DNA from: JBCCQH01 sp039024435 | GTDB taxonomy: Bacteria; Bacteroidota; Bacteroidia; J057; JADKCL01 | NCBI GenBank assembly: GCA_039024435.1 | Contig: JBCCQH010000004.1 | Span: 1 to 64,000 of the forward strand | Reading direction: 5' to 3' | DNA length: 64,000 nt | Shown here: positions 8,701-16,779 of the stretch, in pieces | Position numbering within the stretch: the stretch's first letter is position 1 | Layout: the number at the start of each line of letters is the position of its first letter | Position numbers and translations under genes: made by a program | Notes under the pieces: model-generated | Told to the model about the DNA's origin: nothing | Seen by the model: only the letters and a program-made list of their open reading frames with translations | Databases searched by the model: none

Positions 8701-9357
8701 TTAAACGTATTGTTTCAGAAACTCCACGAAGGAATCCGTGGTTTGGGCGTTGCCGGTGGCGCGGAATTTCCAGCCGCCGTCTTTACGGTAGACTTCGCCA
8801 AACAGCATCGAGCACTTCTGGTCGTAGGCTGCTTCGGAATCCAGATTGTAACGGGCGATTTCTTCGCCCCGGGCATCCACCGCGCGGATGTAAGCCCCTT
8901 CCACCATGCCAAAGTGCTGACTGTTTTTGTGGCCTTGGTAGATCGTCACCAGGAAAAGCAGTTTGTGGTAACGGTCCGGCACCTCGTTGAGCTTGACGAT
9001 GATCTGTTCGTCGTCGCTGCTACCGGCCCCACCGACGCGCTCATCCCCCGTGTGCCAAACCGTTCCCGAAGTGTGGCGCAGATTGTGGTAAAAAATCACG
9101 TCGCCGTCCTGCAAGCCCCGCTGCCGACCCCCACCGATGTCCTTTTTGACGCCGATATTGGCGACTTTGCCCTGCTCATTGAGCAAGAACGCAATTGCAT
9201 CCAGATCGAATTCGGCTTGCTTGGTGCCGAACATTTTGCCGAAAAAACTGCCGCCTTGTTGCCGCACCTTCCAGCCCAGCCCGATGGTGACCTTCGACAA
9301 GTCGTACTTGTCCTTGCTCAGGTTGACGGTTTGACCTTTGGTAAGATTGATAGCCAT
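8701..9357 (-). CDS. terD: TerD-family tellurium resistance/stress protein
   Basis: A 218-residue TerD-domain protein. It opens with MAINLTKGQTVNLSK, the usual TerD start, and carries the two acidic clusters that bind calcium in the family: FDLDA (50-54) and DDEQI (115-119). No signal peptide is present. TerD proteins are small calcium-binding beta-sandwich proteins tied to stress tolerance, phage inhibition and the TerY-P signalling genes. It is the first gene of the minus-strand cluster and 90 bases precede the vWA gene. A 6-bp G+C-rich hairpin (9387-9404) lies in its leader. Only one TerD copy and no TerC are present, so this is not a classic ter operon. Confidence 0.92.
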   Translation of the reverse strand: MAINLTKGQTVNLSKDKYDLSKVTIGLGWKVRQQGGSFFGKMFGTKQAEFDLDAIAFLLNEQGKVANIGVKKDIGGGRQRGLQDGDVIFYHNLRHTSGTVWHTGDERVGGAGSSDDEQIIVKLNEVPDRYHKLLFLVTIYQGHKNSQHFGMVEGAYIRAVDARGEEIARYNLDSEAAYDQKCSMLFGEVYRKDGGWKFRATGNAQTTDSFVEFLKQYV

Positions 9358-9514
9358 AGTGGGTATTATTGATAAGTGGCGGAATGGGGCGCCGCAGAGC
9401 GCCCATATCCAGTTACCATGCGAAATTAAAGAAAATCCGGCGATTCGGGGATTCTCAAAAAATGTTTAAATTTCACCGGACGCGGCCGGGTTTGCCGTGG
9501 CAACTGCTTACTGA

Positions 9515-10633
9515 ATGTTCGGATTAGAGAATATTACTGTCGTCCTCTACCTCCTCGCAAATGTCGTTGCGCTGGGACTGGTGAGTATGGCGTTTTTTGA
9601 GATCATAAATGCCCTGCTGCAATTTCGTTCTCGGGCCTTCCTCCGCACGCTGAGTCGGATGCTAAACTCGCGGCAACTTGCCCAGGAGATCAACCGGGTA
9701 TTTGCCATCCGGATCAAGGGCGGCAAGAACCGGGTGCTTCCGGCGCAACTTGTGGATGGCAGTGCCGAGGAACTGCGCACGGTTTGGTACGCGATCTTTG
9801 CCCGGAATTGGGACTTTGCCGGGGCGGGATCCGTCGCTGCCCTGCGCACAGCGGTAGCGGATACATTGGCTGAAAGCTCGGAATACCGCCCAAACGATGT
9901 GTTTACCGCCGCCATCGCCGCCGCCACCAACCCTTCCGATCTCGCCTGGACGATCAAAAAGCACCTGCCCACCGGAACGCTCCGCGAAAATTTGCTCACC
10001 GCCCTCAGCGATTGGGAAACCGCCCACCGCCCGACCACTTTTCAGGAAAATCTGCAACAACGCATCGCCCGGGAATCCGGCCTCGAAAATCTCCGCCAAT
10101 TGCTTTTTTCGGACTCGGTCACCGGATTTGATCTGGGCGTCCGGCTGGACCAGTTGTACGCCACCCTGCACACGGAATTCAACCGTTTCTATTTCCGTCA
10201 GACCCGCCTCATCGTGACCCTGATTGCTTCCTGTGTGATCCTGATCACCAATTCGGATGCTTTTCGCCTCTATGAGTTCTGGGGCAAATACGAAAGCCGC
10301 CGTGCCCTGGTCGACCAGTTTGCCGGGGAGGTGACGAAGCAATTGGCCACCCGCTACTTGGTAAATGAGGAATTGGTAGTAGGAACGGAACCGATCCTCG
10401 TCCAAAACTATGCGGTGATCGAGGAATTTCGCAACCTGGAATGGCAAATCGAAAAACTCAACCGGAGCTATCCGACCTGGGCCGAAGAGGAACTGGATCG
10501 TGGGATGCCGTTTTGGTTCGGGAAAATTGCCGGGCTGCTGATGATGATCTTGATCGTGAGCCTGACCGCGCAGGTTTTTCGCAGCATACTGATCGCCTCG
10601 TTGCGCAAACGATTTGGGCTGAACATCCGATGA
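9515..10633 (+). CDS. Three-helix membrane protein, unknown, divergent from terD
   Basis: A 372-residue protein I do not recognise. It has a hydrophobic segment at about 8-30, a long cytoplasm-like helical region (35-225) rich in charged and alanine residues, a second hydrophobic segment near 230-248 (LIVTLIASCVILI), an amphipathic region, and a third near 343-362 (IAGLLMMILIVSLTAQVF). No enzyme motif is visible. It is transcribed away from terD across a 157-base spacer and sits between the TerY-P cluster and the bpX operon, so it may be a membrane component or effector of that system (inference from position only). Confidence 0.75.
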   Translation: MFGLENITVVLYLLANVVALGLVSMAFFEIINALLQFRSRAFLRTLSRMLNSRQLAQEINRVFAIRIKGGKNRVLPAQLVDGSAEELRTVWYAIFARNWDFAGAGSVAALRTAVADTLAESSEYRPNDVFTAAIAAATNPSDLAWTIKKHLPTGTLRENLLTALSDWETAHRPTTFQENLQQRIARESGLENLRQLLFSDSVTGFDLGVRLDQLYATLHTEFNRFYFRQTRLIVTLIASCVILITNSDAFRLYEFWGKYESRRALVDQFAGEVTKQLATRYLVNEELVVGTEPILVQNYAVIEEFRNLEWQIEKLNRSYPTWAEEELDRGMPFWFGKIAGLLMMILIVSLTAQVFRSILIASLRKRFGLNIR

Positions 10634-10671
10634 CGAAAAGGAAAAGTCGAATGGGAGGGGTATAAAAAAAT

Positions 10672-10719
10672 TAGGGGACTCAACCACTATTGTGGGAGTC
10701 AACCCTAACCCTTGCTCTT
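10672..10719 (-). repeat. Structured repeat, copy 1, terminator-like on the minus strand
   Basis: Read on the minus strand, a G+C-rich stem (arms of GACTCCCAC/GTGGTTGAGTC type, with a TT bulge, extended by AGGGT/CCCCTA) runs into a T tract (10663-10671). It lies about 180 bases past the YchJ-like gene stop and could terminate it. A second copy at 29341-29385 shares the AGAGCAAGGG lead-in and the stem, with compensatory base changes. Confidence 0.6.
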
Positions 10720-10901
10720 GCTGAAAACAAAGTGCAATGATTAGTTGGGTCTACAAAATGAAAACTCCGGCTTCGATTACGCAGAAAAAGGTACGCAAAA
10801 ATTGCACTATAAGCCCCGTTTTGCCGGATTTTGCGGTGGAAGTAACAATTATTATTGTTTGCGAATGACATCCTTACAGGAACCGCAGTAAAATCGATGC
10901 A

Positions 10902-11381
10902 CTACCCGTGGCACTTTTTGAATTTTTTCTCGCTTCCGCAGGGGCAGCGGTCATTGCGCCCAATCGATTTTCGCCACAAGAAAGTGGGATGAGTGCCGTC
11001 CCGGTAGGACCACTGGGAATGTTTTCGGACAAAATTTGAGCGCTCGGCGAGGCAGTGCAGTTGCCGGGAAGCGTCTTCGTACCAGGCCCGAAACTCGACG
11101 ATTCCCGTCGGATCGGATGCTTGCCCGTCGACAACTTCAATGATTTCCAGCCGCTTCCAGGTTTTTTGGGTCAGCGAATGCTGCAACTCAAAGAGATTCA
11201 TGTGCCGGGTATGGTAGGAGCTGGCAAGAATGAAGCTCATATCGCCTATGACGTAAGCGGAAAAGCGGGCCCGCATCAGCGCCTCCGCCGTAGGTGGCGC
11301 CTCCTTTTGGGACAAGTACCGTCCGCAGCAATCACGGAGCGGGGGTTTGTTGCCGCAGGGGCAGGGGGCATTCTCGTTCAT
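10902..11381 (-). CDS. YchJ-family (UPF0225) SEC-C metal-binding protein
   Basis: About 159 residues from the ATG at 11381, chosen because the family starts just before the N-terminal PCPCG. Both ends carry SEC-C-type zinc motifs: N-terminal CPCGNKPPLRDCC and C-terminal CPCGSEKKFKKCH. Between them is the NTF2-like YchJ core (MRARFSAYVIGDMSFILASSYH, shown here only in outline). The second motif ends CH rather than CC, as in SecA itself. The function of YchJ proteins is not established. The gene is minus strand, convergent with the membrane protein at 9515 and divergent from the bpX operon. A longer start at 11411 is possible. Confidence 0.9.
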   Translation of the reverse strand: MNENAPCPCGNKPPLRDCCGRYLSQKEAPPTAEALMRARFSAYVIGDMSFILASSYHTRHMNLFELQHSLTQKTWKRLEIIEVVDGQASDPTGIVEFRAWYEDASRQLHCLAERSNFVRKHSQWSYRDGTHPTFLWRKSIGRNDRCPCGSEKKFKKCHG

Positions 11382-11743
11382 CCAGTTGAAGATAGCTGAT
11401 AATCCGGGCAAATCCCACTCAGCTTTGCCGGGGGACCGCTCACCGCCGATTCAGCGCATTTGCCGGGGCCGCCGCCGCAGAATGCCCTACCTTTCCGATA
11501 TTTGCGGCAACCAGCCGGCCCAATTATGATTCAATTGCCCCGATGGAGCGGCAAGGTGGGGCCGACCGGTTGCTGTAACAAATCGGCGACGTTGCATTCG
11601 GAAAATGCGGGAAACTTGCTCATGGGGGCAGGATTCGGGCGTCACCCGATGTTGCATTTAGGTATTTTTACCGGGTATACGTTGGTCATCCCGGTACGAT
11701 TCACGAAATTATCCGGGCAGATTTTTGGCCCGAGTAAAACACA
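11382..11743. other. Divergent intergenic region upstream of the bpX operon
   Basis: It separates the YchJ-like gene (minus) from the MoxR/bpX operon (plus), so both promoters should lie here. I could not find a convincing TTTG-N19-TAnnTTTG pair. No gene, repeat copy or strong terminator is seen. Confidence 0.4.
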
Positions 11744-12385
11744 ATGAACCTCAAATTTTTCATAGCCGGCTTGTTGAGCGAAGGCGACGGCACTGTCGGT
11801 TTTGCCACCGATCCCGATTCCATCACCCAGGAGGACGCCGGGGAGACGCTGCTTTTGCTCCAGGAGTTCTACACCCGGGACCGCGCCGATATGCCCGAGC
11901 GCGTGCCCGATTTTCATCCTGAGGCCGCTTTGTGGGGGGGCATATTTGTTTACCGGACAGTACAGTTCATTTTGCTACGCAACCTGGAAGCGGCGCTCAT
12001 TGCAAGCTTGTTGCCGCGGTGGGGTGGGGAAATGACCCCTGCGGTGGTGTACGGGGCTGATCTGTGCTTGCGCCACCTCACCGAATTGCATCATTTGGCG
12101 CGGGGGCTGGCTCCGGGGGATCCCTTGGTGGAACGCCTCAATCTAGCCGCCCAAAACTGGCCATTTTCGTCGGTTGGGCTGCCGCTCACAGGCGAAGCAA
12201 ACTTGTTGCCGATTCTGGACCACACTTCCTTGCGGATGGCCTACGTGGACCGAATCATCGCCGCGCGTGACCGCCGGCGGGTCCGCATTCCCCGCATCAA
12301 TGCGCTGGTCTATGCGGCCCTGGGCGCTTACCGAGATCCGGCCTGGTCAGATTTTGAACCATTGGAAATCAACGAGATATCATGA
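11744..12385 (+). CDS. Helical protein, first gene of the MoxR/bpX operon
   Basis: A 213-residue protein, probably mainly alpha-helical, with no signal peptide or convincing membrane segment. Recognisable landmarks are MPERVPDFHPEAALWGGIF, a helix ending in LASLLPRW-like residues, and a conserved-looking HTSLRMAYVDRI near the end. I cannot name its domain; its position just before MoxR suggests one of the accessory families of the MoxR-vWA-beta-propeller ternary systems. Its stop overlaps the MoxR start by ATGA at 12382-12385, so translation is coupled. Confidence 0.75.
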   Translation: MNLKFFIAGLLSEGDGTVGFATDPDSITQEDAGETLLLLQEFYTRDRADMPERVPDFHPEAALWGGIFVYRTVQFILLRNLEAALIASLLPRWGGEMTPAVVYGADLCLRHLTELHHLARGLAPGDPLVERLNLAAQNWPFSSVGLPLTGEANLLPILDHTSLRMAYVDRIIAARDRRRVRIPRINALVYAALGAYRDPAWSDFEPLEINEIS

Positions 12386-13536
12386 ACCAAGTGCTTGCTG
12401 AAAACTTCAGCAAAATCGATCAGCTCAACCGAGTTCTGCATCGCCTCAAGGAGATGTTTGTGGGCAAAGACACCATCATCGACTTAATGGGCATCTGTCT
12501 GGTGGGGCGAGAGAACCTGTTTTTGCTGGGCCCCCCGGGAACGGCAAAATCGGCGATGGTGAGTGGCCTGGGACGCTTGCTGGAGGGGCGGACCTTTGAG
12601 TATTTGCTGACCCGCTTCACCGAACCCAACGAGTTGTTCGGGCCCTTTGACATCCGGAAACTGCGGGAGGGCGACTTGGTCACGAATACCGAAGGCATGT
12701 TACCGGAAGCCAATTTGATTTTCCTGGACGAGCTTCTGAACGCCAACTCGGCGATTCTGAACTCGCTGTTGATGGTGCTCAATGAACGGGTATTCCGGCG
12801 TGGACGTGAGACACGCGATCTTCCCGCCCTGATGATCGTCGGCGCAAGCAACCATTTGCCCGAAGACGAGGCTCTGCAAGCCCTTTTTGACCGCTTTCTC
12901 ATCCGGGTACGCTGCGACAATGTAGCCCCGGATGAACTGGAGCGGGTCCTGGATGCCGGCTGGAAGCTGGAAGAGCGCAAAGCGGAATCCTGCCCCGGAA
13001 TCGAGGCGGGTGACATCAAAACCCTGCAAGGCTTGATCGCCGGCGTGGACCTCAGCGGTATTCGGGAAGTGTATCTGGACCTCGTCCAAAAGCTGCGCAA
13101 TGCTGGAGTGGCCGTCTCCGACCGGCGCGCGGTAAAATTGCAGCGCCTGATTGCGGCAAGTGCCCTCCTCTGCAAACGCGACCGCGCCGTCCCAAGCGAC
13201 CTCTGGGTCCTGCGCTACATTTGGGACACCGACGAACAAGTAGAAGTGATCGCTGGTATCGTGAATTCCGTCGTAGAAGCCGATCCGGAAAAGGAAGGCC
13301 AGCACCCCCAGGCCAGCAAAAGCGCCGCGCCCGATCCCGACGCCCTTTTCCGCGAGGTCCAAAAGCTTACTCAGAAATGGGGAAATCCCGAAACCAGTGC
13401 CGCGGAACGCACCGTCATCAAGGACCGCTTGCGCTACTTGAATGGCCGTTGCGAATGGATCAGCAATGAGGTGCAACGCAACTACGTCCAAGGCCCGATT
13501 GAGGCGCTGTGGAAGAAAATCCTGCAAACCGCATGA
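12382..13536 (+). CDS. MoxR-type AAA+ ATPase
   Basis: A 384-residue MoxR/RavA-clade ATPase. Walker A GPPGTAKS is at 50-57, Walker B LIFLDELL with D116/E117, sensor 1 GASN at 154-157, and the pre-sensor segment (FRRGRETRDLP) is typical. The C-terminal 90 residues form a helical extension with a charged linker (EADPEKEGQHPQASKS). MoxR ATPases work with vWA proteins as chaperone-like remodelling machines. Here the vWA partner is most likely the fusion protein two genes downstream. Start and stop overlap both neighbours by ATGA, so all these proteins are probably made in fixed ratio. Confidence 0.92.
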   Translation: MNQVLAENFSKIDQLNRVLHRLKEMFVGKDTIIDLMGICLVGRENLFLLGPPGTAKSAMVSGLGRLLEGRTFEYLLTRFTEPNELFGPFDIRKLREGDLVTNTEGMLPEANLIFLDELLNANSAILNSLLMVLNERVFRRGRETRDLPALMIVGASNHLPEDEALQALFDRFLIRVRCDNVAPDELERVLDAGWKLEERKAESCPGIEAGDIKTLQGLIAGVDLSGIREVYLDLVQKLRNAGVAVSDRRAVKLQRLIAASALLCKRDRAVPSDLWVLRYIWDTDEQVEVIAGIVNSVVEADPEKEGQHPQASKSAAPDPDALFREVQKLTQKWGNPETSAAERTVIKDRLRYLNGRCEWISNEVQRNYVQGPIEALWKKILQTA

Positions 13537-14261
13537 GTGAAACCGTCATGGTGCTGTCCCTGTCTGATCGTCCGGCGCTCGGGGCGGTCCGAAGCGAACC
13601 CCAACTGCGGGTGGCCGAGCACGGGGGAAAGATTTGGTTGCGCGGCCTACCCCCTTTGGCGAAGGTGCCGGCGCATCTGCGGAGTCTGCCCGCTCAAACT
13701 ACCTATCGCCTGGTCGAGGGAGATTTGCTCTTTGCGGTGGGGGCACTCACCCCGGTCGGAACGGTGCCCGATGGTCCCTGGAAAACCCTCCCGGACTATC
13801 TGCCGGTAGAACGGCCGGTGGCCGCAATGCCGGGCAAAATCCAACAAAAATTGCCGTTTCGCTTGCGTGAATCGGATATGCCCCGGAAAGGCGAGGGGAT
13901 CGTGCTGTCCCTGACGGCCCTGAAAGCCTGGATTGAGCAAACCCCAGCCCACCGCCTGCGGGACCTCAAATATGCGGTGTCAGCTCACGGTGAAGCCCTC
14001 GTGCTCGGTCAACCCTTGCCAGCGCAGCCGGGAGCGGAACTCTGGAGGGACGGATGGTTGCTGCTGCCGGCCGGTTACGAACTGGAATATCCGGCCCTGG
14101 CTGCGCTGATCAGCCAGCGCCTCAATCCGATGCGGGACGGTGTGGTCCGGCTGCATCCCGACGGAACCTGGGAAAAGATCCCCTGGACGTTTTTACAAGC
14201 GGTTTCCCGCAGCGGGGTGCGGGCCGCCTTCGATCAGATGAACCATGGAAGCCGGGAATAA
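13533..14261 (+). CDS. Small MoxR/bpX ternary-system protein
   Basis: About 242 residues from the ATG at 13533, which overlaps the MoxR stop as ATGA; an upstream ATG at 13509 would force a longer overlap. The first half contains LRGLPPLAKVP, YRLVEGDLLFAVG and repeated short strand-Pro patterns ending in LPDYLPVERP, followed by RLRESDMPRKGEGIVLSL. This recalls the bpX2-type domain of MoxR-vWA-beta-propeller systems (recognition by eye, moderate confidence). The C-terminus ends WTFLQAVSRSGVRAAFDQM. No catalytic motif is seen. It overlaps the next gene by 17 bases. Confidence 0.75.
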   Translation: MSETVMVLSLSDRPALGAVRSEPQLRVAEHGGKIWLRGLPPLAKVPAHLRSLPAQTTYRLVEGDLLFAVGALTPVGTVPDGPWKTLPDYLPVERPVAAMPGKIQQKLPFRLRESDMPRKGEGIVLSLTALKAWIEQTPAHRLRDLKYAVSAHGEALVLGQPLPAQPGAELWRDGWLLLPAGYELEYPALAALISQRLNPMRDGVVRLHPDGTWEKIPWTFLQAVSRSGVRAAFDQMNHGSRE

Positions 14262-16779
14262 GCCATACGAAGACTTGGTCGCGAAGGAAACCTTGCGCGC
14301 TTATGCGGACTATTACTCCCCGCCCGAAGGCGGATTCTGGAGGTGGGCCGAGGATGCGCGGGTCCTGGAATGGGAAAATGGGCTGACGGTGGCCTACCGC
14401 GCCTACGTCGAAAAGCTACTCGCTGAGTTGACACCGGCCAACTGGCCTTCCCTCAGCAGTGTGGTGTTGATCGTGGCTGCGACCCGGGACTGGTGGTTCA
14501 ATCCTACCGATACCGAGCAGGTTTTCGGGACGACGTTCGCCCATTTCGATGATTTCGACGACCTCTACAGGATCGATACTACCGAAGCCCGTGACAAAGC
14601 TACCGGAGCCCTGGTTTTCCTTAATTTACTCCGCACCTTGCCGGAAGAGTTGCGCTATTTGAGCAGTTTACCGCAATTGCTGAATACTTTGTTTGCGCCG
14701 GTGGACCTGCCGGACTGGTACCGTGGGGATACCTTTGCCCACTTTAAGCGGGGCGATCTGGACGAAGTACTGCTGCGCCCCAACGAGGAGTTTGAGATTG
14801 AAGATTTTGTCGAGGTGCTCGATGAAATTCGAGCGTTGGCGGTCCATTTCCCGGATGTCGCGTCCATCGTGGAAGCCTTTGGGACAGGGTTGAAGGCCTT
14901 GCCCGAGCCGGTTGAGGTTCAGTTGCCGGAGCCGGTGGGGGGCAATGTGCTGAAAGAATTGGAGGAGGACAATGCGACTTACGGGTTGGCCCAACTTACA
15001 CGGCGGCTACAAGCGGCCATTCGCATCCCACTGCACACGCAGGGGAGTTCCGATCTGCCTTTTGGTGGAGTTTCCGATATCACGAACCGAGGTGATTTTG
15101 ACCGGCTTTTGTTGAGCGAACTGGCCTACGACGATGCCACGCTGATGGCCCGCCTCGCCAACAATGAGGCGTTGTATCTGCGGCGGGAAGAGCCACCGCA
15201 GAATCTGGTCGAGCAGCGGACGGTCCTGGTGGACAGCACCCTGCGCATGTGGGGCATGCCCCGCTTGTACGCAATTGCGGCTGCGCTGGCCTGCATTGTT
15301 CTGGACCGGGAAGAGTTGACCATTTCTGCTTATGCACTCGCGGGAAGCGCGCCGCTGCCCATCGACCTTCAGAGCAAGGCGGGGGTGGTCGAGGCGATGG
15401 GGATTCTCCGGCCGGACCTCGATTGCACCGGGGGAATGCAGCTTTGGTACGAAGAGCTTTATTGCGGCGAGACCGAGGAAGTGATCTTGGTGACCCATGC
15501 CCGGATGCTGAAAAGGGCTGACTTCCTGGGGCGACTGGCGGAAATTCGGGCGGCTATTGGCTACCTGATTTTGGTCAATCGCGAGGGAAAGTTGCAGTTT
15601 TATCAGCTTTCCGGAGGGCGGCGCAAGCTGCTGAACCAGGCCAAACTGAATCTGGAGGCGCTGCTGTTTGCCCGTCCCCGGCGAAAACATCGGCCCCAAG
15701 GCATCCCGGTGAGCGAGGCCATGCCGGCATTTTACCCAAAAGATCCCTCTGCGCGTCCCAAACGGATGCTGTTCCCCGCGCCACCCATGCGAATGAACGC
15801 GAAGAATACCTTTGCCCCGGAAGGCTGGGGGATCATTTCTGTCACCCAGAATCGCCGCGCACTCTATTGGGACCGCTATTCGGGACGCGCGGCCCGGGAG
15901 GTCGTAGCGGCCCTACCGGAGGGCGATTGTCGGTTTGCGCTCATCGACCGGCGCTATTACGTACTGTTGATATTGGAGGAAACCCGGAGTTATCCCGTCC
16001 GCAAGTGGCTCTTCATCTTTGATCCTGCTACCGACGCGGTTCAAGAAATGGATTTGACCGAGGACAAGGGAGTTTGGGTGCGGATCGATTTCCACCAGGA
16101 ATTCCTCTACGTGCGCTCTTTTCACAACGACGTGCCCCAGGGACGGGAAACATTTCACCGGATCGACTTGGTCAAGCAAGAAATGGTCGACTTACCCGAT
16201 GGCCCTGAGGTGCGCCGGATGCTTTACCGCCGGAGTGAGGCGCCCCCGCAGTTGCCGTTTCAGCAAATCAAGATGGCCGTCAACCAGGGCTACAGTACCG
16301 TCAAAACTGCCCGGCGGGTGTCGATTGACCGGCAGGGATACCTGCGCCTGGACCGCCGCCGCTTGGTAGAAGACACCTCCCAGGAAGTCCAATGGCGCGA
16401 GGTAAACGACTCAGGTTCGGATGGTGCCCTGTCTGTTCCGACAGATCGGGGCGAAAACATCTTTGCCGCGCAGTTGAGGGGATCAGGGCAGGTGGATGCG
16501 CGGAATCCCCGGATGCGGTTCCAATACTGGACTTGGCCAGACGGGAGTGTCCTGATTGTGGATACCCGGGGGCTGTTGCACCTGCGCAGTTCCGATCCCG
16601 ACATTCCGGAAATCGCGGTTCCTTACATTGTAGGGATGGCCACGGCAAAATGGGACCCTGAGGACGGATTTGCCGGAAATATCGCCTTTGCTCCGCCCAG
16701 CTTGCATCCCGATTACAAAGCGCGTCCCATGAAAAATATTCAGCGATTCATCGACCACATTATTGCCCAATGCTCCTGA
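14245..16779 (+). CDS. vWA-beta-propeller fusion protein of the ternary system
   Basis: An 844-residue cytoplasmic protein. Residues 1-300 are helical and acidic (DFDDLYRIDTT, EDFVEVLDEI). Residues 320-480 look like a divergent vWA Rossmann fold: a strand plus VLVDSTLRMWG, a helix, and a second strand plus ILVTHARM. The metal site is degenerate: DxSxS reads D330-T332-R334 and the later Asp is His418. From about 520 to 800 there are repeated four-strand patterns (GWGIISVTQNRRALYWD, YYVLLILEE, LFIFDPATDAV) expected of a beta-propeller. This combines two of the three components of a MoxR-vWA-propeller system in one chain. It overlaps both neighbours (17 and 10 bases). Confidence 0.75.
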   Translation: MEAGNKPYEDLVAKETLRAYADYYSPPEGGFWRWAEDARVLEWENGLTVAYRAYVEKLLAELTPANWPSLSSVVLIVAATRDWWFNPTDTEQVFGTTFAHFDDFDDLYRIDTTEARDKATGALVFLNLLRTLPEELRYLSSLPQLLNTLFAPVDLPDWYRGDTFAHFKRGDLDEVLLRPNEEFEIEDFVEVLDEIRALAVHFPDVASIVEAFGTGLKALPEPVEVQLPEPVGGNVLKELEEDNATYGLAQLTRRLQAAIRIPLHTQGSSDLPFGGVSDITNRGDFDRLLLSELAYDDATLMARLANNEALYLRREEPPQNLVEQRTVLVDSTLRMWGMPRLYAIAAALACIVLDREELTISAYALAGSAPLPIDLQSKAGVVEAMGILRPDLDCTGGMQLWYEELYCGETEEVILVTHARMLKRADFLGRLAEIRAAIGYLILVNREGKLQFYQLSGGRRKLLNQAKLNLEALLFARPRRKHRPQGIPVSEAMPAFYPKDPSARPKRMLFPAPPMRMNAKNTFAPEGWGIISVTQNRRALYWDRYSGRAAREVVAALPEGDCRFALIDRRYYVLLILEETRSYPVRKWLFIFDPATDAVQEMDLTEDKGVWVRIDFHQEFLYVRSFHNDVPQGRETFHRIDLVKQEMVDLPDGPEVRRMLYRRSEAPPQLPFQQIKMAVNQGYSTVKTARRVSIDRQGYLRLDRRRLVEDTSQEVQWREVNDSGSDGALSVPTDRGENIFAAQLRGSGQVDARNPRMRFQYWTWPDGSVLIVDTRGLLHLRSSDPDIPEIAVPYIVGMATAKWDPEDGFAGNIAFAPPSLHPDYKARPMKNIQRFIDHIIAQCS

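Noticed and set aside
4710..9357. A classic tellurite resistance operon (terZABCDE)
   Set aside because: Only one TerD-family gene is present and no TerC; the kinase-phosphatase-vWA set fits the TerY-P type instead.
10672..10719. The structured repeat as an integron attC site
   Set aside because: It lacks the GTTRRRY core sites, and the two copies each follow a gene in a terminator-like position without cassettes or integrase.
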